A stretch of 48,765 nucleotides of DNA, taken from a virus. Of this stretch, positions 13,482 through 20,660 are shown piece after piece; position 1 is the first letter of the stretch; each line of letters begins with the position of its first letter. Location of the stretch: positions 1-48,765 of the IMG/VR virus record IMGVR_UViG_3300031669_000047; one strand, written 5' to 3'. Made by a program: the position numbers and the translations under genes. The notes under the pieces were generated by a model, which had not been told where the DNA came from, ran no database searches, and worked only from the letters and a program-made list of their open reading frames with translations.

Positions 13482-13628
13482 TTAATCAATCTTCCTTTTT
13501 AATCCTGCATTATCTTCAGCATTGCCACATTCTTGACAGATATAGGTTTCGCCATCCTCCTTGCTTAAACAATTCAAAACATCCTCATCTTCCAGTGTTT
13601 TCTTTTTACACTTTGGACATTCCTTCAT
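13482..13628 (-). CDS. 48-aa zinc-ribbon protein, first gene of the leftward operon
   Basis: ATG 13628 follows AAAGGAATGAAAA. The product has CPKC near the start and CQECG near the end, one zinc ribbon. It is the promoter-proximal gene of the recombination operon, just after the structured leader (13660-13716). A regulatory or host-takeover function would suit that position but is a guess. Confidence 0.55.
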   Translation of the reverse strand: MKECPKCKKKTLEDEDVLNCLSKEDGETYICQECGNAEDNAGLKRKID

Positions 13629-13659
13629 TTTTTCATTCCTTTCATATTTTATGATTCCT

Positions 13660-13716
13660 GCGGGACAGCGGAGAGAAACCTGTGCGTCTGTGGAGGAGGG
13701 CTTGTGGCCGTCCCGC
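13660..13716 (-). promoter_or_regulatory. Structured 5' leader of the leftward operon
   Basis: GCGGGAC (13660-13666) and GTCCCGC (13710-13716) form a perfect 7-bp inverted repeat closing a 43-nt region that, in the leftward transcript, contains CCCTCCTCC, an anti-Shine-Dalgarno-like tract. The element ends about 30 nt before the ribosome binding site of the first gene. No confident promoter hexamers were found for this operon on the minus strand between here and 13860. Confidence 0.45.
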
Positions 13717-13782
13717 GTAGTTATTAAGTTTTATGAGAGCTTATGCCGATACCGGATTTTTTCCTTTCTCTGAACTTTTTTG

Positions 13783-13810
13783 TTGACTTCTCGTATTTAA
13801 CTTGTATCAT
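13783..13810 (+). promoter_or_regulatory. Candidate rightward promoter upstream of integrase
   Basis: TTGACT (13783-13788) and TATCAT (13805-13810), spacer 16 bp, are both 5/6 to consensus. The transcript would pass the hairpin and palindromes at 13835-13886 and reach the integrase ATG at 13994. The -10 is nearly palindromic (TATCATA), so the minus strand offers an overlapping TATGAT. Confidence 0.5.
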
Positions 13811-13834
13811 AAGTATTGCTTTAAGCGTTATTTA

Positions 13835-13886
13835 ACCCCGGTAGGTAAAGTACTGGGGTCAGTCACTTGTGACGGTCACTTGTGAC
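13835..13886. promoter_or_regulatory. Operator-like palindromes and hairpin before integrase
   Basis: ACCCCGGTA (13835-13843) pairs with TACTGGGGT (13851-13859) at 8 of 9 positions. Directly after it lie two tandem copies of the palindrome GTCACTTGTGAC (13862-13873 and 13875-13886), 13 bp apart. Tandem dyads between a promoter and a divergent operon fit a repressor or integrase-arm binding site. No repressor gene was recognised, so the binding protein is unknown. Confidence 0.55.
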
Positions 13887-13993
13887 GGTATTCAATTGTT
13901 AAAGGACATAAATAAACAGAATAATTGCATAATTGGTAGTGGACATTGGATGTTCTCTTTCGCCTTCATATTAGGGAGTAGTTCGGAGGTCAA

Positions 13994-14797
13994 ATGTTTC
14001 AAGCTCTGCACCGCAGGGCAAGGATGCTTGTATCAACAGTTATCGCTGAATGGGTGCTTGACAACGATGGTCTTGCCATATCTACGAAGAAATACTACCA
14101 CCGAATCATAAAAGACTTCACTTTTAACTTTCCAAAGAAACATATCTCCGATTATAAATCGACAGATATTCAATCTTACTTGAGTAAATTCGCCTGGTCT
14201 CACGAAAATAGTACAACAAACAAGGCTCTGGCGGTGCTAAAATCATTTTTTAGATATGCCTCCGATAACTATAATATCCCAAATATTACCGCCGGAATCA
14301 GAGAACGCAAGGAAAAAATGCCCCATCGACCCTTTATTTCAAAAAAAGACTTGGACACCATACTCTCTAATGCGACCCAAAGGGAAAAAGATATAATCTT
14401 AATGCTGGCTCACACAGGTCTTAGATGTTCAGAGCTTGCCGGATTAAGGCCAGAGAACATATCCCCGAACCTGTCCTCGATAACCATACAGGGCAAGGGG
14501 GGCAAGATTAGGACTATTCCTTGCAACCAGACCGTACAGGAAATTCTATCCCGTCATATTAACTTTCCAATGAACCGGAAAAGTATTTACAATATTTGCA
14601 AATATTCGTCCCTTCGAGTGGGCATGCCCTTGGCGCCCCATACGCTTCGCAGATATTTTGCCACATCACTTTTGGGCAAAGGTGTAAGTCTTCTGATAAT
14701 TTCCCGCCTTTTGGGGCATTCGTCTGTGCAGACGACTGAACGCTATCTTTGCATTGATTCTTCATTTTTGCTCGGCTCTACTGATGTGCTGGATTGA
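13994..14797 (+). CDS. int: Tyrosine recombinase (phage integrase)
   Basis: A 267-residue integrase from ATG 13994 behind CGGAGGTCAA. It has an N-terminal SAM-like core-binding domain (about residues 15-95) and a catalytic domain with Arg144 (GLRCSE), Lys171 (GGKIRTIP), His216-x-x-Arg219 (HTLRRYF), His242 (GHSSVQTTERY) and Tyr251 nucleophile. All catalytic residues are present, so it should be active. At this length it lacks an arm-binding domain, like the simpler XerC/D-type phage integrases. Rightward orientation against its neighbours marks the lysogeny module. The gene's end overlaps the convergent 106-aa gene. Confidence 0.95.
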   Translation: MFQALHRRARMLVSTVIAEWVLDNDGLAISTKKYYHRIIKDFTFNFPKKHISDYKSTDIQSYLSKFAWSHENSTTNKALAVLKSFFRYASDNYNIPNITAGIRERKEKMPHRPFISKKDLDTILSNATQREKDIILMLAHTGLRCSELAGLRPENISPNLSSITIQGKGGKIRTIPCNQTVQEILSRHINFPMNRKSIYNICKYSSLRVGMPLAPHTLRRYFATSLLGKGVSLLIISRLLGHSSVQTTERYLCIDSSFLLGSTDVLD

Positions 14798-15063
14798 TAC
14801 TTGGATATGGCAGCTCGAAGTATAGGCAAAGCCTTTTTTTGCGAACCTTTTTTTATCTGCGCTTTAGTAAATTCGCACGCATCCCGCAAATCGGCATTGA
14901 TGGCTTCCGCCGGTGGTTGCTGCTTCAAGAGGGCAAGGGCTTGTATGAGATTATCATAAACAACCTTCAGTGGATGCTTACCAATACGGATTACTGGTGG
15001 TTCTTGATATTGCTTTAATCTTTTTATTGCCTTTTCCAGCAACTCTATTGCTTTCTCATTCAT
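14743..15063 (-). CDS. 106-aa helical hypothetical protein
   Basis: ATG 15063 is preceded by GAGGTAAGGAA. The N-terminus is strongly helical (AIELLEKAIKRLKQYQE) and the rest is mixed. Its last 55 bp overlap the end of the integrase gene on the other strand, so transcription of one may interfere with the other. It may have a regulatory role in lysogeny. No domain is recognised. Confidence 0.55.
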   Translation of the reverse strand: MNEKAIELLEKAIKRLKQYQEPPVIRIGKHPLKVVYDNLIQALALLKQQPPAEAINADLRDACEFTKAQIKKGSQKKALPILRAAISKYQSSTSVEPSKNEESMQR

Positions 15064-15075
15064 TTCCTTACCTCA

Positions 15076-15237
15076 TTATTCATCTTTTTCATAAACATAA
15101 ACAGATTTTTTAGGATTGAATATGAGTAAACTTTTACAATAGACACACCTTCCTGCAACTACAAATTTCTCTGTCTCTTCTAAATTTCGATAAAGCACTT
15201 TGCCACAAACTGGACAACCTAATGTTAATTTTTTCAT
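15076..15237 (-). CDS. 53-aa zinc-ribbon protein
   Basis: From ATG 15237 behind GAGGTAAGAAA. It has CPVC (residues 8-11) and CVYC (31-34), forming one zinc ribbon, with beta-rich spacing typical of rubredoxin-like knuckles. It lies directly downstream of the structured RNA (15260-15742) and upstream of the 106-aa gene. Confidence 0.6.
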   Translation of the reverse strand: MKKLTLGCPVCGKVLYRNLEETEKFVVAGRCVYCKSLLIFNPKKSVYVYEKDE

Positions 15238-15259
15238 TTTCTTACCTCAATCAGTTTTC

Positions 15260-15742
15260 AAAAATGCTCGTCTCTCCGAGCCGTCACGGTATGTTGGCTT
15301 ACGGCGTTCCGTTATCCCTCATGCGACTAACCAACTTAGCTCCTAAAGTTACGGGTCAGCATTCTTTAGGTTATCCCTCAACGTAACTACCCTGGGAAGC
15401 ATTCGTGAGCCGCTTTCGCGGATTCTCTCAATATAAGGCCAATGGGGAGCGGTATGCAGGCAGCACACGAAGAAACTCCCCAAAGACCATTTGTTTGGCT
15501 TGTTTTTGTAGAGTTGAGAGTCTGATGTTTTGCCTGCATACCTAACTCCAGTCAAAGTTAAAAACGTACATGCTTAGGCTGTTATCAACTGTCCAAGAAC
15601 AGCCCAAGTATTTACGTTTTAGTCTTTTGCTTAATACTTCATCTTTCTTGGCTCCTTTTTTGTTTTGCTCCATAGCTTTCGGTTTAATTGTAACTGATCC
15701 GCGTCTGAGTGCAAGCCACAACGTTTACCGAATCTTCATCAT
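15260..15742 (-). ncRNA. Candidate large structured non-coding RNA (~480 nt)
   Basis: A perfect consensus promoter (15749-15777) drives a region without a convincing gene. Helices visible on the minus strand: TTCGGT/ACCGAA (15732-27 with 15683-78), GGCTGTT/AACAGCC (15604-15577), GGTATGCAGGC/GCCTGCATACC (15542-32 with 15461-51) interleaved with CTCTCAA/TTGAGAG (15520-14 with 15431-25), CCGC-GAAA-GCGG GNRA hairpin (15421-10), and AGTTACG/CGTAACT (15388-82 with 15353-47) interleaved with CCTAAAG/CTTTAGG (15370-64 with 15348-42). TGAGGGATAAC occurs twice. GCTCG/CGAGC plus TTTTT (15281-15260) may terminate it. It recalls phage GOLLD/ROOL-type RNAs in size and style, but no identity is claimed. Confidence 0.6.
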
Positions 15743-15748
15743 GTCGGC

Positions 15749-15777
15749 ATTATACCAAAAGGACTTTAACCTGTCAA
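15749..15777 (-). promoter_or_regulatory. Perfect consensus sigma70 promoter
   Basis: On the minus strand TTGACA (15777-15772), a 17-bp spacer and TATAAT (15754-15749) match the consensus exactly. It is the best promoter in the window and points into the 15260-15742 structured region. In a prophage it would be active without phage factors, which suggests expression during lysogeny. Confidence 0.85.
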
Positions 15778-15858
15778 CATAATTCTTTCCATTTTGATAA
15801 AATATTTTCAGAATGTCGGTTTTTGGGCTGAAAACCAAAGAAATATATGCTGGCGGGC

Positions 15859-15980
15859 AAAAAAGAATTGGCCAAATTCTAATTTGCTGGTATCGACTTA
15901 ACGTAGCTACTTCCCCCTGCCTATGGGGGCTTCGACGGTTTTATACGCCTGGACATTTCACTATATGCCGCCACCAGCGT
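15859..15980 (-). ncRNA. Candidate small RNA (~120 nt)
   Basis: It lies downstream of a TTGACA promoter (15986-16014). It holds a CCCCC/GGGGG hairpin (15913-15929) and ends in a GAATT/AATTC hairpin (15865-15879) followed on the minus strand by six T (15864-15859), a typical intrinsic terminator. The longest frame inside is about 11 codons. It ends before the 15749 promoter, so it is a separate transcript from the larger RNA. Confidence 0.5.
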
Positions 15981-15985
15981 TTCAG

Positions 15986-16014
15986 ACACTACCATAAATT
16001 GTCTGGTTTGTCAA
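15986..16014 (-). promoter_or_regulatory. Candidate leftward promoter overlapping late terminator
   Basis: Minus-strand TTGACA (16014-16009), 17-bp spacer and TAGTGT (15991-15986, 3/6). The perfect -35 lies within the U-tract of the late-operon terminator. It would drive the 120-nt RNA. Confidence 0.45.
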
Positions 16015-16057
16015 GAGAAAAATAAAGTGGCCGAGAAATTAGCCCGACCACTTCGGA
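16013..16057 (-). terminator. Terminator of the late operon
   Basis: On the minus strand AAGTGG (16053-16048) pairs with CCACTT (16030-16025), followed by TTATTTTTCTCT. It directly follows the last gene of the late operon (stop at 16080) and a 23-bp element shared with the terminator region at 6835-6901. Confidence 0.7.
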
Positions 16058-16073
16058 GGAGGGTGATGAAAAG
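16051..16073. repeat. 23-bp repeat preceding a terminator, copy 2
   Basis: Exact match to 6879-6901, again located between a stop codon and a terminator stem. The exact conservation of a non-coding 23-mer in two unrelated operon ends suggests a functional RNA or DNA element. Confidence 0.75.
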
Positions 16074-16079
16074 CGTTCG

Positions 16080-16487
16080 TTAGAATTTACGTTTCAAGCC
16101 GATAAGCACATAGTTGTCCTGATACTCCATAAACAGAGCGTTTCCGATTTCAACGCCTGCCATCAAAGCCGAATTGTCACCATCAACCTCAATCGTAACT
16201 CCGATGTACGGCGTACCCATCAGAATCTCCGGCAGCCATTCCACCGCTACGGGGTTTGGGATTTCGACCGCGTTCGGCATTTTATACATCCCATAGGCTC
16301 CATATATTTCGTCTGCATCCCCGGAATATAGCACCGATAACCCAACCTCTGAATCGTTCATATCGTACCCGACCCGACCGCCAGTAGCACCATCCCTGCC
16401 ATCCCAGAGCGATGCTGTCATACCGGCACATCCTGCAACGAGCAGAACCGCCAATAGAATTACTACCCTCACAATTAGCTTTTTCAC
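16080..16487 (-). CDS. Predicted outer-envelope lipoprotein
   Basis: A 135-residue protein starting at GTG 16487, which overlaps the upstream stop (GTGA). Its signal peptide KKLIVRVVILLAVLLVAGC ends in the lipobox LVAGC, so Cys20 would be lipidated. The mature part has alternating residues suggestive of a small beta-barrel or beta-sandwich (YGAYGMYKMP, YIGVTIEVDGD) and ends LIGLKRKF. It is the last gene of the late operon, after holin-like genes. An outer-membrane spanin or exclusion lipoprotein are two possibilities. Confidence 0.65.
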   Translation of the reverse strand: MKKLIVRVVILLAVLLVAGCAGMTASLWDGRDGATGGRVGYDMNDSEVGLSVLYSGDADEIYGAYGMYKMPNAVEIPNPVAVEWLPEILMGTPYIGVTIEVDGDNSALMAGVEIGNALFMEYQDNYVLIGLKRKF

Positions 16488-16639
16488 TTTTTGCCCTTTC
16501 TAAGTTTATATTCTATTCTGATTAAATGGCCGTTCAACTTGTGATACGCAACCATATTTTCTTCCGAAAACGCTTTTTTCATAGCATCGCGGATTTCTTC
16601 ACGCCGCTCAATTAGACGGTTGTATTTCTTTTTTCGCAT
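16484..16639 (-). CDS. 51-aa basic helical protein of the lysis region
   Basis: Start placed at ATG 16639, overlapping the end of the holin-like gene. The product is Arg/Lys/Glu-rich and helical (RLIERREEIRDAMKKAF) and ends LRKGKK, where AAGGGC precedes the GTG of the lipoprotein gene. It has no membrane segment. A regulatory or antiholin-like role can be imagined but is not supported by sequence. Confidence 0.45.
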   Translation of the reverse strand: MRKKKYNRLIERREEIRDAMKKAFSEENMVAYHKLNGHLIRIEYKLRKGKK

Positions 16640-16832
16640 CTGTTTTGGAAATTCCCTGTTTGAGGTCCAAACCAGCAACTTTGCCGACTACTTTCAACAG
16701 AACGCTAATCTTTGCCAGGGCTATATCGTCCTGCGGGGTGGGCGTGAGAGCCACAACGATTCTGGCAACTGAATACAAAGAACCAATTGCAGCAAGAATC
16801 TGAACAATATTTTTTCCTAGCCAATCAATCAT
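16608..16832 (-). CDS. Putative holin
   Basis: A 74-residue protein with one clear transmembrane stretch (about residues 9-30, IVQILAAIGSLYSVARIVVA), then a short hydrophilic linker (LTPTPQDD) and an amphipathic helix (ISVLLKVVGKVAGLDL). The pattern LYSVARIVVALTPTP with Asp-Asp is common in small phage holins of Gram-negative hosts. Start ATG 16832 is ATGA-coupled to the upstream coiled-coil membrane protein. No endolysin is recognised beside it. Confidence 0.6.
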   Translation of the reverse strand: MIDWLGKNIVQILAAIGSLYSVARIVVALTPTPQDDIALAKISVLLKVVGKVAGLDLKQGISKTDAKKEIQPSN

Positions 16833-17104
16833 TTCCGTATCTCCTTGATTTCAGATAGTATTTGTTGTTGAGTGGAATAGCTCCTGTCCATCATTTTAGT
16901 TAAATTCTCTATGTCCTTCTTGACGCCGATAAGCTCTCCCTTGTTTGTATTAGTTTTCTCACTGACCTCTTTAATAACAATTTCAACAGTATCAATTCTG
17001 TTTGCATTGGCATTTACGAGCCAAAAAATCCCGCCGGCCACAAAGATAATACCTGCCAGATAAATTCCTATTTTTAGATAAAAACCGTTGTTTTTTCCTG
17101 CCAT
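16829..17104 (-). CDS. Membrane-anchored coiled-coil protein of the lysis region
   Basis: A 91-residue protein with an N-in transmembrane segment (residues 9-29, YLKIGIYLAGIIFVAGGIFW) and a long periplasmic coiled coil (EIVIKEVSEKTN, KKDIENLTKMMD, QQQILSEIKEIRK). This is the layout of an inner-membrane spanin or a phage membrane accessory protein. It is followed by the holin and, three genes later, by a lipoprotein that could be the outer partner. Function inferred from topology and order. Confidence 0.6.
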   Translation of the reverse strand: MAGKNNGFYLKIGIYLAGIIFVAGGIFWLVNANANRIDTVEIVIKEVSEKTNTNKGELIGVKKDIENLTKMMDRSYSTQQQILSEIKEIRK

Positions 17105-17136
17105 TGTACTATCCTAAAATATATTTCATTTTTCAC

Positions 17137-17166
17137 TTGACAAAGCTATGTTAAGTTGGGTAATAT
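17137..17166 (+). promoter_or_regulatory. Rightward promoter for a single reversed gene
   Basis: TTGACA (17137-17142) and TAATAT (17161-17166), spacer 18 bp. The predicted start point (about 17173) falls on or next to the ATG at 17174, so the transcript may be leaderless. Confidence 0.6.
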
Positions 17167-17173
17167 ATGGTTA

Positions 17174-17422
17174 ATGAACATTGTGCCTATAACATTTTTT
17201 ATTCTCTTTCTTCTTTTTATAGAAGACCGCATTTGTAAAAAGGACATCCATAATTATCGAATTTGGCAATCTTCTTCCCATACAAAACCCCAGCCAGATA
17301 TGTATAGTGAAACTTTGTCCGCAAAAATTTTGTCATTTCTTATACTTGTTGGCTTGACTATATGGGTTATTGCTTTCATTGTATTTCCTGTTGCAAGATA
17401 CATTGTAAAATTCTTTAATTAA
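17174..17422 (+). CDS. Two-TM membrane protein, candidate moron
   Basis: This 82-residue gene is transcribed against the late operon. It has two transmembrane helices (about residues 4-20, PITFFILFLLFI, and 57-78, ILSFLILVGLTIWVIAFIV) joined by a hydrophilic loop with IHNYRIWQSSSH. It has its own promoter at 17137-17166 and its end overlaps the convergent ejection protein gene by 4 bp. Independently transcribed reversed genes in late operons are typical morons, expressed from the prophage and often giving superinfection exclusion or host benefit. TTG 17156 is an alternative start. Confidence 0.65.
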   Translation: MNIVPITFFILFLLFIEDRICKKDIHNYRIWQSSSHTKPQPDMYSETLSAKILSFLILVGLTIWVIAFIVFPVARYIVKFFN

Positions 17423-19416
17423 AACCCACGGCCACCAAAACCACGTAATTGCTGACCTGTTGGCTGTTTAATTTGTTTTTCTGCTCTTATTTCTTTCTCG
17501 ATTTCGAGTTTCGCTCTTAACAATCTCGTTACTAATGCAGCAGCTTGGGGTGAACCTTTTGGCATCCGAAAACCTGCTCCGAGCCATTTGGAGAATGTCG
17601 GGTTTGCAATCATCCGAGATAAAATAGGTGGGCTAATGAGTACAGCAGCACTTTCTTTTGTTAGGCTTGGGACTCCCCCAGTCAATAGATTCATAGCAGC
17701 CCCCGCTTGCATCAATTGTATTACCATTCCACCACTACCTCCAGTCGGTTTTTGTAGAATTTCACCCAATTTCCCTATTGAACGAATAGATGTTAATTCC
17801 TGCTGGTTATAAATTGTTTTGACTGTATCGTCCCCAAATTTATTTAGTTTATTTAGAAACGACTTCCCCAAAACAACTCCATCCACATCTGAGGCTTCGC
17901 GTATTATATGTTCAAGATTTGCAGTTTTCAATTGTTGCCAAGTATTCTTATCAACCAATTCTTTTATAACTCTTATCTGACGGCTTGCTTGTGGACGAAA
18001 GATTTTCTTAACAGCAACCTCTGGATTTTCTGCCAGAGTCTTACTCAATGTTTTAATGATTTTCTTATTGAACTTTTCTTGACCCTCTCGATAAAATTTA
18101 TTCGCAATACGCCAAGCGTCAACCGCTTCGCTAACATCGCTAAAATTATTTGCTCCTGCCTCCATCGCATCATCTGTCAATCTTATAAATTGTTTAGATA
18201 GACCAATTGCCTTATCCCTTGTTACCGCCATCGCCGAGCGCTCATCCAAAAGAGCGGAACGTAATGATTGTGCCTGTTTGAAACTAATCATATCATCAAG
18301 TTGTAATACTTTCCCCAAAAGCGTATCGCCAGCTTGTGTACTACCTATGCCTTTTCTTATTGAAGCCGTCCTCATTGACCTTTTAGCAAATTCCTTTAAT
18401 GGTCGTAGGTTTACTTTTGTACCCTTGGATAGTTTATCAACCTTAGCATAAGCAGCTTTTGCGGTTGTTCTAAATGCAGTTCTTTTCCCTTCTATTGTAT
18501 CCAGTAATAAATCGCCAATATCTTCCGGTGATAGATTTGTTTTTGCGCCACGGGATATTTGCTCGACTACATCATCAACATATTTCGTAAACGCCTTTGG
18601 TTGTGTTATAGTTTTTAATACTTGAAGTTTACCACCACCAAAAAACGACTTTTCGGCCATTCCCTCAACAGTGTCAATAATTCTTGATTCTGTCATTTGT
18701 GCAGGCGTTAAATGCGCTCCACGTTTAAGTAATTGCTTACTGAGATTGGATGCACCGGGCAATAAGCGTTTTTTAACAGGAGCCAAAAGTTTACCTCCAA
18801 CACCCGCTATTCCACGACCAATGAGTTCGGATGCCGCCTCCTCAATTCCTGCTATGGCCTGTTCGTTATAAATCTCTCCCATAGTCATAGGTTTGGCATT
18901 TGGGCGTGTCATTCTATAATATTGCTGATACCCTTTACCACCCATACCACCAATGCCCGCACCAAGAACGGCACCGCCTGCAATAGCTGCCCCTTTTAAC
19001 AAAGGATGCCCCGCTGGTATTCTTGCACCTGCCATAGCCCCTGCTTTTGCGCCAGCCATACCGCCAACAGTTCCACCTGCCATTTGGGGCAGTTCGCCTT
19101 TGAATCTTTCCCAATATGTAGGTGGTACAGGTTCTATTTCACCAGAATTGATTCTCGCCTGTAACTGTTCTTGTCGGTCAGTATCAGCTTGTTCCTCTGG
19201 GCTTATAGGTATAGCCGTTATCGTAGATGTTCCCCCAGATTGCACAGGAAGGCCTCCAGCATCGCCCACAGTCGATTTTCTCGTATCTTGCCCTGCCAAC
19301 CTATCTAATTCAGCTAATTCCTGTTGCTCGGCAGTGGTTAGGCCAGTTTGAGGATTTGTACCTGCCAATCTATCAAGTTCTGCCAACTCTTTTTGTTCCT
19401 CTACTGTTAATGGCAT
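17419..19416 (-). CDS. Large ejection-type internal virion protein
   Basis: A 665-residue protein. Its N-terminus carries two near-identical repeats (EEQKELAELDRLAG and AEQQELAELDRLAG). A Gly/Ala-rich hydrophobic region follows (about residues 110-165; MAGGTVGGMAGAKAGAMAG), then a long helical body, then a basic Gly-rich end. A hydrophobic Gly/Ala stretch in a helical protein at the end of a tail module is typical of ejection proteins (P22 gp16/gp20, T7 gp15/16) that enter the host envelope. It starts ATG 19416, overlapping the previous stop. Family assignment rests on composition and position. Confidence 0.65.
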   Translation of the reverse strand: MPLTVEEQKELAELDRLAGTNPQTGLTTAEQQELAELDRLAGQDTRKSTVGDAGGLPVQSGGTSTITAIPISPEEQADTDRQEQLQARINSGEIEPVPPTYWERFKGELPQMAGGTVGGMAGAKAGAMAGARIPAGHPLLKGAAIAGGAVLGAGIGGMGGKGYQQYYRMTRPNAKPMTMGEIYNEQAIAGIEEAASELIGRGIAGVGGKLLAPVKKRLLPGASNLSKQLLKRGAHLTPAQMTESRIIDTVEGMAEKSFFGGGKLQVLKTITQPKAFTKYVDDVVEQISRGAKTNLSPEDIGDLLLDTIEGKRTAFRTTAKAAYAKVDKLSKGTKVNLRPLKEFAKRSMRTASIRKGIGSTQAGDTLLGKVLQLDDMISFKQAQSLRSALLDERSAMAVTRDKAIGLSKQFIRLTDDAMEAGANNFSDVSEAVDAWRIANKFYREGQEKFNKKIIKTLSKTLAENPEVAVKKIFRPQASRQIRVIKELVDKNTWQQLKTANLEHIIREASDVDGVVLGKSFLNKLNKFGDDTVKTIYNQQELTSIRSIGKLGEILQKPTGGSGGMVIQLMQAGAAMNLLTGGVPSLTKESAAVLISPPILSRMIANPTFSKWLGAGFRMPKGSPQAAALVTRLLRAKLEIEKEIRAEKQIKQPTGQQLRGFGGRGF

Positions 19417-20657
19417 TACAATCCCGCTTTCTTTCTTAATTCCTCTCTCCTACTTTGTTGTTCAGGCGTCAAACCTCCTATATTACTTGATTGCCGACGG
19501 TTTAATTCTTCTGAAAGTGCTTGACGTAAACCACTTCTTTCGGCATTTCTTTTATCCTCAATAGTTACTATAGTACCTCTATTTAATATATCTGTTAAAA
19601 TGGCAAGAGTTCTTTCTTGTACTTTTGTGGCACCATCTATCTTTGACTTAAATTCTGTAGCAGAATCTCTCAACGGTGCAGCAAAAGCCTGTTCAATTTG
19701 TTCAGTCATTTCTTTTTGTCCAGCAGCTACGCCAGTAGCCCATTTTTTGAATACAACAAATTCCCTTGCTGCATTACGTCTCCATCCTGTAAATTCAGAT
19801 AAACTTTCCTGTCGTGCTTTATTAGGTTTCCCCAAAAGACCTCCTGCTTTTTCCTGATACGTTGTCCACTTCTGACTTATCTTAAAAGGTAGTTCTGTAT
19901 ATTCCGGCTTAAATTGTTTACTAATAGATTTCAAATTGGCTATATTTACTTCAGCATCCTTTATTTCAGTTTGAATTTTAGCTGCTACAGATTTTTGAAG
20001 ATGTGTAAAGGCTTCAGGAGCAACACCGCCCAATTTTTCAGCTAATGTAGCCTCACCTAAAATCTGTCGATTTATAACATTACCTTGTTCATCAAAAGTA
20101 TCTCTAACTCTTATTGCTCTATCAGAATTTTTTGGGTCAACTATAACACTTGACGCTTGTGTTGTTTTTGGCGCATCTGGTGCTTCGGCTATGAGATTAC
20201 CAGAGGCATCATATCTCCGACCACCGGGGGTAAGCGTAAACGGGTCGGCAAGGTCTGGCCTTAATGCTTGTTCTGTTTGAGCTTCTTGAAGTCCAGCCTT
20301 TGACCTTTGCACACCGAATGGATCGCCGAATATGCCCCCTAATTGTGATTGCAAGACTGATTGCTCAATTCCCTGTCCTCGCCGACTTTGCATTTCAGGG
20401 AATGGCATAGGCGGGCCTGTAAATCCAGGTTGCTGCGAAGCCATATAACTCTGAAAGAAGTTCTGCAAGGCCGATTGGTCTTGCTGCCAGAGTTGGTTTT
20501 GTTTTCTTTGGCCTAAATACGCACCGAGAGCCTGACCCAAACCCTGCATCGACTGCATTTGTATCTGGCCTGCTAATGCACTACCCGATGGAGCGGGTAC
20601 GTTTATGATTCCGCCCGGACTGCCAAATGGTTGACCGAGATTTCTAAGTTGCGCCAT
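19416..20657 (-). CDS. Ejection-type internal virion protein
   Basis: A 413-residue Gln-rich protein. The first 100 residues (QMQSMQGLGQALGAYLGQRK, FQSYMASQQPGF) are like the N-termini of podovirus injection proteins. The middle has a DNA-phage motif GGRRYDASGNLIAEAP, and the C-terminal half is helical (EIKDAEVNIANLKSISKQF). It lies between two other ejection-like genes. Its product is probably packaged in the capsid and released with DNA. Confidence 0.6.
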   Translation of the reverse strand: MAQLRNLGQPFGSPGGIINVPAPSGSALAGQIQMQSMQGLGQALGAYLGQRKQNQLWQQDQSALQNFFQSYMASQQPGFTGPPMPFPEMQSRRGQGIEQSVLQSQLGGIFGDPFGVQRSKAGLQEAQTEQALRPDLADPFTLTPGGRRYDASGNLIAEAPDAPKTTQASSVIVDPKNSDRAIRVRDTFDEQGNVINRQILGEATLAEKLGGVAPEAFTHLQKSVAAKIQTEIKDAEVNIANLKSISKQFKPEYTELPFKISQKWTTYQEKAGGLLGKPNKARQESLSEFTGWRRNAAREFVVFKKWATGVAAGQKEMTEQIEQAFAAPLRDSATEFKSKIDGATKVQERTLAILTDILNRGTIVTIEDKRNAERSGLRQALSEELNRRQSSNIGGLTPEQQSRREELRKKAGL

Positions 20658-20660
20658 TAT

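Noticed and set aside
15387-15673. Short frames (43 and about 50-68 codons, including a TTG start at 15555) on the minus strand inside the structured RNA region
   Set aside because: No domain and weak starts. They run through perfect interleaved helices, so RNA structure explains the region better. A disrupted small gene is not excluded.
15901-15960. GGGGGCTTCGACGG resembles the 5' end of tmRNA
   Set aside because: There is no matching acceptor arm, T-arm or tag frame nearby. The sequence is part of a CCCCC/GGGGG hairpin in the candidate small RNA.
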